DNA of 64,000 nucleotides from Tubiluchus corallicola (lineage: Eukaryota > Priapulida > Priapulimorpha > Priapulimorphida > Tubiluchidae): assembly GCA_030141605.1 (NCBI GenBank), contig JAQGDQ010000288.1, positions 227,121-291,120 of the forward strand, given 5' to 3'. Below the pieces are notes generated by a model. The model saw nothing but the letters and a program-made list of their open reading frames with translations, had not been told where the DNA came from and searched no databases. This document shows, in pieces, positions 1 to 15,700 of the stretch. Position 1 is the first letter of the stretch, and every line of letters begins with the position of its first letter. The translations under genes were made by a program, and so were the position numbers.

Positions 1-773
1 TAGATGTGTTTTAATTATATTGTTCATTCCAACATGACTTCTCCAACAACGGATGGCATGAAAAACCACAGGCATGGATTTACTTTCACAAAATTTAAAA
101 CTAAAGATTACCAATAAGCATTTTGGAATTACCAACATAAAAAATAGAGTGTTAAGAAGCAGAAAGATTCTACCAAACAAACTACTAATTAGTCAGTTTA
201 CTTCCAATGTACAACAAAGACAAAGACTTTTGTCCAGCTCATTTCAGGTTTTTTTCATTAGTCTAACTTTCTTACATCAACATCAAATAGATCATAAGCA
301 ACTTGTTCCACCCTTTTGCAAACTCAACTACTAACAACAAGTTACATAACTATACAACTATATTTAGTTTCATTTTTAAACTAAATAATTAAAAAATTTT
401 ATAACCGTTTGTCTACCTATGGAAATTGTGTAAGTGAAATACTTACGTTATGAACGATTTTAATATAGGTTTATCCTGTTAACCAATCAGTGTTTGAGTA
501 GTTACGTTTGTATTTATTATTTCCTTCAAATAAAATATTGTTTAAACTAAAGGAAAAGGCACATATTCGCTCGTTTAACAGACAACATTAGCACTAATAC
601 TTACAATAATACAGTAATAATGCAACACACGAATAACAAACAACATGTAGAATATATGCTCTCGTGTTGGCAGTTGCCAGTCTTGAACCCAAAACTATAA
701 CCAAGACTACGTGTGTCTGCAATTTAGGGTGTTGATGCTCAACCAGCAAACTGAGGACATTCAGAACAAGCGT
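1..773. other. 3' flank of the DENND2 gene, no other gene seen
   Basis: This AT-rich stretch lies downstream of the DENND2 stop codon on the minus strand and probably holds its 3' UTR. A minus-strand AATAAA (plus-strand tttatt at about 513-518) lies roughly 260 bases past the stop and is a plausible polyadenylation signal. The open frame at 74-334 has low complexity and no recognisable similarity, so I do not call it a gene. Confidence 0.5.
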
Positions 774-3700
774 TTAAAGATGAGCCATACCTAAACCCTT
801 GACTTTTTTCCCAAACTGTCGAACGTTGACTTTCAGAGTATTACTACTAGCATATTTTTCCAACTCATACTCTGTCAAACGCGTTTCAAACACACCTGGG
901 AAAATAAAAGTTGATTGTTAACCACAGCTACCTGCAACAACTAAAGTCAGACCCTGTACGGGTTCATTTATTTGTTCATCTGTCCATCAATTCACTTTTC
1001 TAAGTAGTTTTAGAAAAAGATCTATGCTTACAGTAACAAACTGAAAATTTAAAGTTGTCTGTAATACTAATGAAAAAAGCCAAAATAAAATTGATGTTAA
1101 GAAATTGTAAGTAATCTAGTTAGTAGGCAATGCTTAAAATCACGACATCTGGTGATTATTGTTCACATTTGGAGACAAGAACATGGAAGTAAAGGTCAAG
1201 TGTCAAGATCATAGATTTTTTTACTTTTTTTAAAGTAAGGATAAGACAGAATTTTTCTGACAAATATAAGCAGTTTTCTGACAAAAAAGACTGCAAATTG
1301 AACTATCCTACAAGTTTATGTTAAATTTTAAGCTTGTAAGCTATGAGAGTATTTCAGAACACTAAAAATATTTCAAAAAACTAAAAGCCAATGATAACCA
1401 GGCATTTTATACACCGAACCACTTTCAAAACTCGAAGCAGAACAGCTTAGTTTAGGCAATGGAATTGCAAATTAGCTGGAATTACAACTAAGTTGTACGA
1501 ACTACATTTATAGTTTGAGGGTCCTGGTGTGTACATGTTGCATGCATGCTTGCACACATACACGTATATGTGCATTATGGCTATTTATGTATTGTCTCCA
1601 GGTCTATAATAGTTTTCTTGCTTAATACAGTGACAGTGCTGTCCATGCTCTTTTGTCTGACTCAGATAAGCTGAGCAAAATACACAACCTGGCTGTGTTG
1701 TGTTGGGAAGATAGGTTAAAGTTAACAGCCAAAACCTCAAACTGCCTAAATGGACACTCCATTTATCTGTTGTGTTTTTTACTGCTACTATTGTTTTGTG
1801 TTGGTCTACGCAACGGTGTTATTTCACTACTTACCAGGAACATGATTAGCCAGCGACTGAGTTCTGTCATTGACAAACACCTCAAACATCTGCGTCTCTG
1901 TAAACCATTGTAAGAACATGCGCAGGCTACGTGACGAAACTGCTGTCACAAAACTTTCCTTCTGTGTTAAATAGGAAACAAAATTAGTTGAATTTAATCT
2001 GTACTTATTTAATGTGCTAAACAAACCTGCTACAGCCACTGGTAGAATGGACTGCAAGCCTTTCATTCACTCAATCAAGGAAAAGACTATTGGTCTAGTC
2101 GACATCTATCATCAGCATACAAAATCTACTATGACACAAAATGTCTTGACTATACCAAACACGTTTGGCCTTAATCTTAAATTTTGTGACTGCCACACAA
2201 AGGTTTATGTAAAATCTACAGAAATAAATATATGAAAACATAAAACACATTATGTTCTGAAACATTCATACAAGGTGGCATAGCTCAATGGTAACATGCT
2301 CACTTCTCATCTGGGATATCGCTGGTTCAACTCCCAGCCGAGTCGTACCAAATTGTACCACTGACTCCCTGACCAAGCTCACGGGTTTATCGAAGTAAAA
2401 TGTGGGTAATAACAATTGGAACCACCTTGGAAATGAATGCAGAAGTACTGAAGATGTTATTCCTGGACTAGGTCGTAAACAAAATTATTATTATTATGTA
2501 AGAAATGTTATAAGTACTTGAAAGATGATTGTTCTGTCCTGCTGAGTACAAATGTGTTGCCTGTAATGACTAATCATTTCCAAGAAAAGCCGGATGAATG
2601 CTTCCGAAATCAACAGGTTCTTGGTACTTTGATCTGAAAAATAAAATAAACTATTTGCATTAAAAAGACAAATTTCAGTTACATATATGTGTACTGTATC
2701 AACAGTATTATTGCTATATTAAGTATTATTTTGGCTAAATATTGCTTTAACTTAAAAGTGTTTTATGCCTATATCGGTCTCAGTGCACACGGACTAAGCA
2801 TTCAAATTTAAAATTTAATTCATTAGTTACTAGTTCCTGGTTCATCCTGCAAGCCAGCAAACATACATACCATGCTGAAGTGATGAAGACTGAAGACTGA
2901 ACTACACTCTAAACTGATGAAAGCTTCAGTAGTCACTACATTCATTATAGAAACTTATGTAAATCCAAGTCAGGTACTTTATTCAAGTAGTACTGCATGT
3001 TTTCAATTAATAATTACATTCCTAGTCGGTCGACCTAATGCCCAATAAGTTTCGAGTATGGGTCCAAAAGCATACATGTCCCAACAAACAATTAAATAGA
3101 AGATCAATGTAATCGGCATATTTTAATATCAGCAAATGACATCACTGCAACACCAAACACAATTATTTGATGCCGCATATCAAATTTTACTTTATTTTTA
3201 TTTTTTATTGTAATACTATTAATTGTAAAAAACCCAATGTGCACTTTGCATTGTAAGTAAGAAATAAACTAAACTATAAACAGAATAGTGTATACGAGTT
3301 TGCTAAATCAAGATTCACTATAATTCAAAATTTGATAAACTTACTTATATCATCTATACACATATTGAGAGCTGTACTGAGAGCCTTGTAAAGTTTCCTT
3401 GGAATGATCGTTCCTTCGTCTCCCTGTTCCCATTGTAACAGACCCCGGTCTAAATCAACCAGTAGCACCTATCACAATATAAACAGTTACTAACATATTT
3501 TATTAAAGAAGTTAGAACTTCTTACTTTATTTAGAGACAGGTAGCAGACCATGTTTTATTAAAAAATGTTCAGGTTATTTTGACATATTTTCGAATATAA
3601 TTATCAACTGGTGATAGCAAGATCTTAAAAACCCAGAATCTTCCAAGTAGACAAATAAAAAACACAATTTTGACAATTACAGAGTCAGCAACTCCATCGA

Positions 3701-6700
3701 AATAATACAATTCTTGCACGATATGTACAGGACTTCAGTGCAGCACAAATATGCTCCTATGCTTCTAGTGGAATGAACAAAATCCTGAAGGGTAAAAAAT
3801 GGAATCACACACACATATTGTATTTTCACATTAAAATCATGACTCAATGCAAAAGTCTAGGTGCATTTTGGACAAACTAGAAAGTGTTATTCAAAGCATC
3901 CAACCCATCAGGAGCACCAAATTATGACTTTTATCATAATTACGCTACCTTTTATGTATGTTTTATGCAAGTTAACATCAAAAACTTCCTAGCAGTTATT
4001 ACTAGTAAAAACTTCTAGCAGATAGTAAAAACTCTTACTAAATAACTTATGAGTCAAGCACATTTCATTGTGATTTGATAAAGTATATTTCAACATATTT
4101 CTACTAATTGTTCCTTTTGAAAAATCCTGTGTTAAATTATCATAGGATAATTTGATTACTAGCAGTTTTAATTGTCTCACCTCTGACAATGGCATGCTTG
4201 CCAGCTTCTTCCGACATTCCGTTAAGATACCGATCACAAACGGAGTTGGTGAACAAACGAAATCCAACAGTTTGGCTGGAAGAACGGGAATGAACGTATG
4301 CTGCCAGCAGAATGGATAGAGCAGTGCTGTTGCAGCGTGGACACATGATGTCAACGTGCTGAAAAAATACCAATATCATCAGCAAGACATCACAATTCAC
4401 ATCCTCTCACCAACAGTTATACATTTTGCTGTAATGCAACATGAACAACAGCATCATACAAAGTAACAAGTTACTACACTGGCTTGTGTGCTTCATGTTT
4501 TTCTCATTGCTAAAACACTAGTTTTTGGGTTTGTAATCTTCACACATAAATTGCCATGCAAAAATAGCCGTTTGCAAAAAATTAACATTTTAACATTTAA
4601 TGTTTCAAAAACCAGGAAGAAAACAATAATTTTTTGCTTAATGTGTTTCAAAGACACAAACGTTGAAAAGTAAGCCACCAGCGAGATGATGAAACATCAA
4701 GATGCCTTGTTCAGTAAATAGCAAACACAAACTATCCAATTCCAAAAAAGCTGCAACTGTTCGTTAGCCACTGTACTGCCACTGACAAAATTAATAAATG
4801 TGGAATATGGGAAAACCCAAACTATGTAAGTCGATTACAAAAACATCATTAAAATTCTAACAAGTTGTATTTTTGTACGGCTTGTTAGATGACACCTTAT
4901 TGTTTCACGCAACGCTTGTGACATTATCATTAATGGTAAGATGTAATCAATTGTTATACGATAATAATTGTTCTTTTGAGTAATCAAGTTCAGTTCTTAT
5001 GTCCGGTTTCTACTTCATCTAGTTCTTGTTCGTTTGAAGCAAAGAATTATATATCATCACACAAATCAGGAAGTTGTTATTTTTATGTAACAAATTTTTA
5101 AAAGTCAACGTGTCCACTTCTGTAAACAATGAAGATTAAAGCATAAACGGATTAGTAGACTGTCTCAATGGCTCAAAATATTAACCGCAATGGACAGGGA
5201 TGCCCTCTACCAGCTCGTTAAATATCAGGTGTTGTACGTCGAGTCCCGAAACAATTTTATGTTGAAATGATAAAATTATATACCAAGCTTTATCTGCCTT
5301 ACTGTTAATTACTTTATAATAAGGTAAATTCAGATAAACTAGCATAGTGATAAAAACTAGGGTTGGCACTTTTATAGATAATATTTTTAACAAATACCAA
5401 ACATAAATAAACCACATTGTTAAGTGAAAAGTTAGGGAATCTCTGAATTGCTACACAATTTATTATTATTGGTGTTACAACTGACACCATAAGGCTAAAA
5501 TCAATAAATTCCAAGTATAAAATAATAACAAATCAATAAACAAATACAATTCGTTCAGTATAGTCACGAAGAAAAAATCCTCATTAGAGAGCTAATCGAT
5601 GCTCTTTGTTTATTAAATCTTTTCAAAGAACAAAGTCCATTCACTAGTCCCGCTGTGAAGTACAGAAAGCCAAAAAAGGCCTTAATTTCAATATGCACCC
5701 AAAACGAATTTTATTCTCATTACTGTAACTGAAATACGTGGTTCAAATGTGATCCCTATATTTCCCCAAGTTGATGCAGAGCAAACAGTTTTTCCCTAAT
5801 GGCTTGATAAATCATTTTACAATAGAACAAGTTTTTTCTATATTTTTGTTTTTATTTTACTACATTTTTTTGTGAAATTTTATATATCTTAGCTGTTTTA
5901 AATCATTATTTTAGTGTTAGTTTTATGTACTTTTTTCAGCACAGCATTTAAGCACATATTTATATGGATTTTACAGTACATAAAAACTAATGTACTAAAA
6001 CTTAAAATTGATCATTATTATCGCTTACCTAAGTCTGGAAGCTGTGAAAAGCACCCGTCGTTCTAGCAAAATGGCTGAAAAGACTTTGAGTAGTCGCGTC
6101 ACACCTAGAATGTTTAAAAGGCAGGCGTAGTCAACTTGTTCTAGCCTGCTGTCAGCTGGACGAGCGAATGTGGCTATGTGCATTACATCTCGCTGTGGCT
6201 ACAATGGAACAAGAATGATAAACCAGACATTAACATTATTGCTTTATAGATAAAACTGAAATGTAGATCTAATGGTTTTAGCAATTAGGCATGTAATTCT
6301 GACACTAACAAAGTTAAAGGAGAAGAAATGAGGATTTTAAAGTGCGTTTCAGGAAACTTTCCATGGCTTAGCCTACCTGTTTGAAAGCCATATGTAATGG
6401 AAAAAGAAAATTCTTAATTTAAATGCTCGTGCCAACCAGTAAAACATCGCTGCTTCACTTATCCCAGTGTGCATCAAAAATGTCACAGACTCATCAGAGA
6501 AGATATTCTTAATCTTACTGACAAGATAAAGTAATTTATACGTCTGCTTAGTTAACAAAATGTGTGCTACGAATGCTCTGATTATTTTTCAAACTTTGTG
6601 CAATACTATCTAACCTTGTTTCAAACAAACTTACTGTCAAAATGGCTACACCTAATGGTCATTGTGGGAGTGTAAACTTATAAGTTTCATACAGCTTTGC

Positions 6701-9700
6701 TGCTAATACAAGCACTGTGAGCAATAAAGCATAAGTAGGTGACACAAAATTTCAAGACAAATTTTTTATCTTAATGTAAGTAGAATTTTCTTGACTTTTA
6801 AGGTTATAATCAATTAGTATGAGATTATAGTACAAAGTTGCTTTCAATAAAATATGAATGTGGCTTTATGAAATGCTACTATGCTTTCAACAGTGTTAAT
6901 GTGCGGCTTAATAGATTTGAGTAGTAACTGACTAGTTTTAAAGAAAAGTTGGTGTGCTTACAAACCTTATTTTAACTCATTTACAAAATGGTTAATAACT
7001 GGTTTAAACATCACTTATATGCTGCATTTGTGCTTGCTAACAACCTCATTAAAATTTTCTTTCACTTAAGTGCAATTTCCCTTCCAAGAAGTCACCCAAA
7101 TCAAAAAGCGTACACACTCAACAATTAAATGCATTTACAAAGTAAAATACTGCCTATTATACTGGATATAATTTGGTAAAGTTAAGTATAGCTTATTTGA
7201 AATTTGCAACCGAAAACCTGAGCAGCAATTCAAGCTTGGATGTAAAAATGTACACGTCACTTGAAAATTACGAGTAATAAGCATAGATAACTCAATTAAT
7301 GCAAAACAGTTGGGTGGTGCCGATTAGTACAACTGTGACCTAAGTAAAAAAATTTAATAGTTATTACATGGAAAAATTCTTTTCAACAATTGTTTTCGAA
7401 TCAGTTCTAACAAATGAAATTGATAAAGTGACGAGTGCCAAGCTGACCAGCTAGTATAAGAACTGGTGTAATTACTATGCAGAGTAACTGTATTTTATCA
7501 ATTTGTAAACAACTAACATTTTATATAGTTTTCAAGGTTAACTGTTTAACTGACTGTAGTGTAAAAGCAGCATGAGAAACAATAGTGGACAACAATTCTA
7601 AAATCTATTAAAATGTCGAAATAACTAAGAGAATTAACAGATTCAAATAAAAATAACTCTGCAACAATGTAGGTGTGATAATGATTTAACATTCAAAAGA
7701 CATGGAATTGGTGTCTGAAATGTTTCTTGTAGGTTAAAGTACACACCCCAGGACATCGTATGGTGACTCCATCACCAGGGGGAGGTAGCGGAGTGCTGTA
7801 AGCATATTGTATGAACAGATGTGCAGACGTCTCAGATAATCGATGTCTGTTCAAAATTTCTCTAAGTAGCTAGAATTATGAAAAAAAGATTCATAATTAT
7901 ATGTTACTGACAAGACTTTCAAGTAACTCATTCGTTCAAGCACGCATGCATAGCACATTGTATAAGTGTATCAGTTTTCTGTTGTGAAACTGTCGGCCAT
8001 GTGTGAGTTTAGTGCTTTAACAATTTGCAGCAAAACGCAATCTAAAATATAACCATAAAAGTAATTTCTGAAGAAAATGGGCAATAAACTCAGATGCTTT
8101 TACATGTAGTTTTTTCAGTAGGTCCTCTAGGTGTAATTTTAACAGGGCATACCCAGGTTCTAATGTTAGGAGGACCAAGTACATGAAAAAGACGCCGTGA
8201 CGTATACCAAATCAGTTTTAGCATCTTGATTATACATGTTAATTTTGTACTTAAAATCAACAATGAAACACGAGGCAGACACAGTTTTAAAGTCCATAAA
8301 TGTTATTTTGTAAAATTACGTATAATAAGTATAATAAAACATACAAACACTGAAGTTTACGTGCCTTTGCAATAAATAATTGACAGTAGGCCTACTGATA
8401 GACAATCGTGCAACAAAAATATATTACAATAATTAGATTTGAGGCAATTTGGTCCTTGTTTCAATCACTAAACCTTGACAAATAAGTTGCATAAATGCAC
8501 ACTTATGCCAAAAACATGAGATGCAGATTGGTCAAATAAAGTAAACTGAAAAAGCACAAATTTTCAAAAATGTGCTCACAGGATCGGTTACTCTCCTTGC
8601 TCCCTTATTAGCTACACCACTAAATTTAAAGTAGACAAAATAGTTGTGGCCTAACAAATCAAATTCTAACCGATTTCCTAGAATGGGCAGAGGCTTGATG
8701 ATATTACATGGCTGACATGGTATTACACCAGTGTAGCATAAAAAAGTCGCAGAAAGAGTAAATATCAGTTAAAAATAATTATAATTACCTGGGAATAGAA
8801 ACTGTATGCAGATACTGGACTAATGGCACAGTAAACTATTGGCACCTTTGTTCCAGCTTCGACAGGCTAAAATACATATAGACAGTCAACACATTAGGGG
8901 ACATAACTATACTGATTACCCCACATGTTAAGCTAATAAACCATTCAGTAAATGTAAAGAAATTTCTCAGTGGAAAATTTAATAAATGGCTTTCCAGTTT
9001 TGAGTTATCCTGAACGGGCACTTTTGAGGTCTTTTATAAACTATCCAACTTACCAAATGTGCTACATGGCACAGACTACATGTTCAAACTTTCAATAGCA
9101 ACATGCTTTAAAACTATATAAAAATGGTCACAACATAACATACTTCGAAACAAATATTTTGGAGCATAAAAATTTAATTAAAAAATGCCTAATATAATGT
9201 ATGATTCCATGTCATATTATTAGTAATTTACTATGAAGCTAGAAAATTAGAGACATTAAAATATTTTTGCTGTTAAATAAAATCATACTATACTATTAAA
9301 CAATACAAACAATTTAAATGCTCTACATACAATTCTTACAAGTTGTTAAAAACTATTCAAAAAACTCAAGGAACACTGAACACTCTCATTAATTTTTGGA
9401 AGAGGTGCTTACAATAAATCGCTTGCAATAGCCAAAACTTCTGCCTCCTTCGCCACTTGTCAACACAAACGAGAAGGTTTCACTGTCCTGAGAAGACGAG
9501 GTTTTCCAGGTGTTGCAGTCAGGAAAACAGAACTGTGGTACGGCGACAAGCTTCGACTCATTAACCTATCAGTAAAAAACTGTGTATTTTTATAATGAAC
9601 ACCAACAATCACCAGCAAATTGTGTAAGGTACAAAGTTACAAAGACAGTGTACAAATTTATGTGTACTGTAACAATGATGATGACGATGATGATGAGTAT

Positions 9701-12700
9701 ATCGAGTACTAGGCTGGATTCACTTACATACAAATATCTATGAATTACCTATTGACCCATTATGTAATTTACAGTAATGGTGTTATCCAAATCCTACCAC
9801 TCTAACAATTTCTATTTCCTTTATTAGGGTATAAATTATCAATTATGCAGCTATACTGTGCCACATCAATATGAAAAAAATGTTTAAGCTAGAAGTTAAG
9901 TCTTGAAGGCACTTAGGGTTGCCAATATTTCAACAAAATGTACACTATAAATGAGAAATTGTGTGCTGTATTGAGAAATTGATTACTTTTCACTAAATAA
10001 TAAAATTTCTCTTAAATTTCACTACAGAACAGTACAGCAGAAATGAAAGCCATTTTACAAATTAAGTTAGAATTAAGACCGGAAAATAACAAATAACATC
10101 AGTAAGCAACAGCCTGCACGAACGTCTACAATACTGGCACTGTGTGCAAAATAAGTTTACAGAAAGAAACAATGCAATGTTCAAGATAGTTTGGACTTAC
10201 ATCAGAGGGAAAGCAATGCCGAATGTATGGCTCAATAGCACCTTGATTCTGTCGTATGCTAACACACAGCAGGGATTCAAACATGTGTTCATGACTCGCA
10301 TTAACTAATTGTTCCTAAACACGATTAAAAACATCTCTATTATCACTAAAGAAGAACACATAGAACAAAAGTGTTTGATAAAAAAGAATGGTCAGTTTTA
10401 TGCAAATGATTTCAACAACAGGAGGACATTTTTATCATCAAGCAATATAGAAATTATAACAGCTGTCTCAGCAACAGGAAGCATAATACTTACATTGTCA
10501 GCGTCAAAAGTATAATGGTAATCATGTTAGTTACTTTTAGACCATTTTATTGAATGCCTTTTTAATAATCACATCTGAAACCTCAATGAATCTGTTATAT
10601 ATAATAGTAAATTTAGTTTCATTAACGGAATATGAATTGTTACCAAAACAATTCTGCCTAAAGTATGAGTGATGAAACAGCTCACTTCAGAAAGCTGTTA
10701 TTTTAATTAATAATAAATGAAATAACAGCTTTCTCAAATGAATTTTATTTAGTAATAAATGAAATAACAGCTTTCTCAAATTAAATTTTATTTAATAATA
10801 AATGAAATTACAGCTTTCTCAAATGAGCTGTTTCGTCACTCATATCCTAAGCAATTTGTAAATTGCTTTGCAAAATAAATCATAATGCCATTAATGAAAT
10901 AAAATTTACTAGCATATATTAACAATCATCATTAATGTCACAGCTGTGATTGTTAAAAAATTGTTAAAAAAATGTGCCCAAAAATAACTAACATTATTAC
11001 CTTTACACATATCACCATGGCAACATACGTATTATGCATGGTAAAATTCCAGAAAAATATCTAATAACAATATTCCGATTGTTATGTAAATTTTAACTTT
11101 GTGAATTAAACATAAAGCAAGACGAAAATTAGAATTTTCATCATCATTAAATTCAAATTTATATGCAAGCCCTTATTCCAAAAGTGCTTACGTGATGGTG
11201 TGATTATTCAACATACTTTAAGATAAATACCTTCCAGTATCATAACAAAAGTTACTCATCCTCCCAAGGGGCGTCAATTTTGTGTAGTCGTGTAATTTGT
11301 GCGTATTAAGCAAACAGAAATGAGACTGATTAAAAGCGATACTGGGTTTTTTATCTACTACATGTACCGAGCAAATGACACAAGAAGCTCTGTGTTTCTT
11401 CGGAAAGCAGATTAGTTTCCAAGCACATAGGCAAAATTGGGAATGCCCATAAACGGAATTCATTGAAATAATAATGACAGAGTATTTCAGGAAGACATAA
11501 AGCGAAATTGTGCAAAGTATGTAATAATTTATTCTTAAGGGCAATGTGGATTATATCAAGTGCTTTCTTTATTATTATTATTATAAGTCTTTACCATAAT
11601 CATAATCATTTTACAAGACATTAGTACAACGAATAGGAATATATACAGCATGTACACATTATCTCTAATTGCAAATCAAGTGAGAATAGCAGCATCATGA
11701 GTTTAAATACTGACAAGTGTAATCTTGTTGTCTGGCTTCACTGAGCACTTACAAGGTCGAAACTGCTTTGTTTGGATTGCAACTGCATTTTTCGAGTACA
11801 GAGTTTTGTACAGTGAAGGTGGCATGGGATTACAGGACACACTTGCCCAAAAACATGGAAGGTCTTAATAAACAGGTAGCAAGAATGGCATAAGCATCTT
11901 GATCATTCACCATATAATTCGCTTTAGTGCAGCAAATACTTATAAAGGTATTCCAATTACCAGGATGGCATTAGGTTTTCCATTGAACACAAAGCGAAGC
12001 TCTTACCTAAAAATGCCTGCTGATCTGTCCTGAGCAAATAAGAGTGAAAAAATACACATGACAGCAGTATTGAGACAGATAAGTAATCATGGAGGCATAT
12101 AAAAATTTACCTGTTTTAGCAATGCACCTTTGCACCGGGATTTCACAGATCGCACGTAGGAAAGACGTTCGGTAAGCTGCTTGTGCGATATCTCAGTGTC
12201 GCTTTCTTCAGCAGCTAAAACATGATAATGAAAGTAAATCAATGTTGCACGCCATGTATGTTACAAAAGTGCTGAGGGTACATCGTTAGCATAAATTTGC
12301 TAACGTAATGTAATTATTCAGGCTTGTGCATATATTTCTACAAGGATTCAGCTTGCGTAGCTGCTTTCCTTGCATAGCATCTTATTACTTGGAAATTCTG
12401 TTCCCATATGCAGAAGACATCTTAAGAATATATTTCTATAAGCTGTCTAGCTTGAAGAACGCAATGTTCACTACAGTATGCTTCATTGCAACATCAGTAC
12501 GGTACAGTATGCAGGATGCTCTAACCCTCTCGATTTTTAATTTCCGTTCCTGATTTAAAAATCTCCATTTACAGATTAAGTATTACAAATAAAGGTAACT
12601 TGGTTTTTTATCTTTTTGAAGTCACAAAAGCTGAAAATAGTAGGTAAGATAAAATGCAAACTTTGAAAATTAAAATAATTTAAATTATTTTATGAAAAGG

Positions 12701-15700
12701 TCATACTACAAAAGAGCTAATGCAAATGCTATTGCAGATGCAAGGTAAAGTTTTACATTTGTAATAAAATACAATAATGTGTCATATATAAAAGCATTGC
12801 AACATTACAATTTTTATGGTCCGATAAATAAATGCATACCTACGCCAAGACAAAAAAACTTAAAAATTATTTGCGCATTATGTCTTAGAAGATGAATAGT
12901 TAAACAATACCATTATCAGATTCATCGGCTTCGTCAATATCATCTGTAGCATCGGATCTTTGATCTTCAAAAGCTTTTTCCAGTTTTTGCTTCACAACCG
13001 TGTACTGGCGAGGTTTGGGTGGCAAAACTTCATTATCCTCATCAATTTCATCATCTACGCGATTCCTGGATCGGGTGCCGCGAACTAGAGCAGACTGAGA
13101 GCGAGGCCGATGGCGTACTTTCTGAGCCGTGGGATTCTGAAAAAAACATCCAAACCACCAGATAACTATATGAACTCCAACATAAATGTAATTTTGATTT
13201 TACAGTAGAATAAAATTTGCTTCAGCTGACAAACCTGATAAAGCGAAGCAGCACAAATGACATGTAAAAAGTAAGTAAGAGTAAAGAAAACTACTGATAC
13301 CAGAATACGTAGTGATCAAGCTGCTTGTGTAGTCACTCTCTGATGTCGGATGTGGTTAAATTTGATTTCCTATTAACTCACATCAAATGTCAAGCACACA
13401 ATGATTTTTCTCCATATATGAATAACCAGGTAACTCACATGTTACTTAATCCATAAGACTCACTTTTTGCCCATAGGATATGACCTTAATCAGGGTTAAC
13501 TGTATAAATCAAAGTGAGAAAAATATGGTGCAAATGTTTCTGCAGACTGACATTTTAGTTTACGGAATACACACATTCAAAAAACCCAGAAAATGCGGCG
13601 ATAATGCGCAAAATGTGTGATAATCAGACAGCGAAAGGTCTGGAATGTGACTTTTTAAGCCATATTACGCGAATTGTGTTACTAGTTATCGCATACTAGA
13701 GTACATTTTGCACATTCTGAAACTAAAGACATCAAATCCAAATCCAAATTACGTATTGCCACAGGACTTTTTGCACGTGTATGCACCCTTAGAAACTAAA
13801 GAAAACTAAGAATTCACATAAACATTACCTTAACACTGAGTGACCGTTGTTGCATTTTCTCACTTTTGAAAGGCACTGCATACCCGTAACTGTCTATTTC
13901 CGGTGTCACGTGCCTCCGTATCTCTTCGTATATGTTTTCGCAACTAGCAGACTTTCGTCGCAAATTGCCACATCTTCTACCTCGAGCCAGCTCGTCATAG
14001 TTACCCTCCATCTCGATAAAAAACTGACTACGGGAAGCCGCAGGATGCAGTTCATCATTAACCTTTCTTGTATTCTTCGGAGTAGGTGGTCTACTCGGAA
14101 TGGGCGGCTTAGCTCTGGGTAACGTTGTATAGCAATAAGCTGTAACTTCTGGCTTCAATGCCTGTCCACGGCTTTGAGGAGGAGGTGGTCGAGGTGGCGG
14201 CTCTTGTCTTGTTACCCTTGATACAGAACTTGGACTAGGAGAGTCAATCCTCTGATCAACCACCTCACGTTCAGAAATCTCGGTTATCTTTGTCAAACTG
14301 TTACGTTTAACCGGTTGAGGGGGTGGCTTTGAAGTAGGCCGGGCTGGAGGCTTTTTCCTAGATTTATTACTCAAACTTTCAATTTCGACACCAAGTGACG
14401 CTGCTTGCATGCCATCTTGACCACACTTGTTGTCAATAGTGAAGACATCATGTTTAAATGTTCGAGGAGGTTTTTTCGGTGGCACAGGTCGAGGAGACCT
14501 CACCGAAGCACTCCTGGGATCATGATCTGTCAAAATACCTGGTTTAACCGGTTTCAGGGGAGGACGTTTTGCGGGACTAGGAGGTGGCGATTTTTGCAAA
14601 GAAGAATCAGCACCATGGGCTGACAGCAGTGTTGTATCTGAGTCACTATGTGACCAGTTGGCACTGATGCCTCCATACAGAGGAACTTTTACAACAGTCT
14701 GTTCATTGTCGACATCATCGCGGCTATCACAGTCTAAGATATCACTTTCTTTACCATCAGGCTCTTCACGGTCATCAATTTTACTCACTTCAGAATCACA
14801 ATCACCATCTCCATTTCTTGATGCCAGGGCAATTTCAAACATTTGTCTACGCTGCGATATAATATTGTTTTGCTGAGGGCATGCGGAATCTTCAACAACA
14901 TAGTCATATGCATTAGACTGATCACTCTTTGGTCTAGTTTCTGTCCCTGATGCATGATTTGTAGATTTCCTCCATTGTGGAGGTGTTGACGCAGGTCGAG
15001 CAGGTTTAACAGGGGCTTGTCTCGGCCGTGGAACTGGTTTTCTTGTCGTCTGTTTCGGGTCATCAGATTTTTCTTCTATTTTCTTAATCTGTAAATTGTC
15101 AAAAACAACTTTTAGATCTGCTCCAAAAGAAAAAGCAAATTAAAACACATGTCTGTATCACTTGAAGATGTTTAACAACTCCTCCTCAGCCCTACCCCAG
15201 AGGTTTAGCCTACAAGTTTCGTGATTCTAGATAATATAATTTAGAGTTACTGACTGTAATGTCCAGTACAGAGCCGCTGCTCGGTACCTAAATACATACA
15301 AAGTGAATACATAATAAATACAAAAAAACTGTGAATTTACTTAAAGCATTTAGAAGTTGAATGCTGATTCAAAAACTGACCAAGCTTTTGTGTCCTTGAC
15401 CCTTTGACCAAGGTCACCAATCGCCACACCATTTTTAAGATCCCTAACACAGGTGTTTACTCTTCGTGAATACAACCCTCTTCACTTGCAAATTAACATG
15501 AATTAAAAGTGAATGCCCTAATTTTCACATTGGCCTCTATCTTGGGCCCTAACTTAATCCCAGCCTTTTTAACCATACCATTATATGAGCCCCCTACCCT
15601 AGCTGACATCTCTGCAAGTTTCATGACTGTTCTTACTATGGTTTCAGAGTTATTCATTGCATTTTGGTTCCTATCTCGGGCCGGTAAAGAATCTCAACTT

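Noticed and set aside
2274-2345. Possible tRNA gene on the plus strand
   Set aside because: A and B boxes are present but the ends do not pair into an acceptor stem and a SINE body with (TTA)n tail follows.
11218-11544. 108-codon minus-strand frame in DENND2 intron 5
   Set aside because: No family similarity, no splice context, and it lies in a non-coding interval of the gene.
14405-14876. Plus-strand frames opposite DENND2 exon 3
   Set aside because: They are antisense shadows of the long proline-rich exon.
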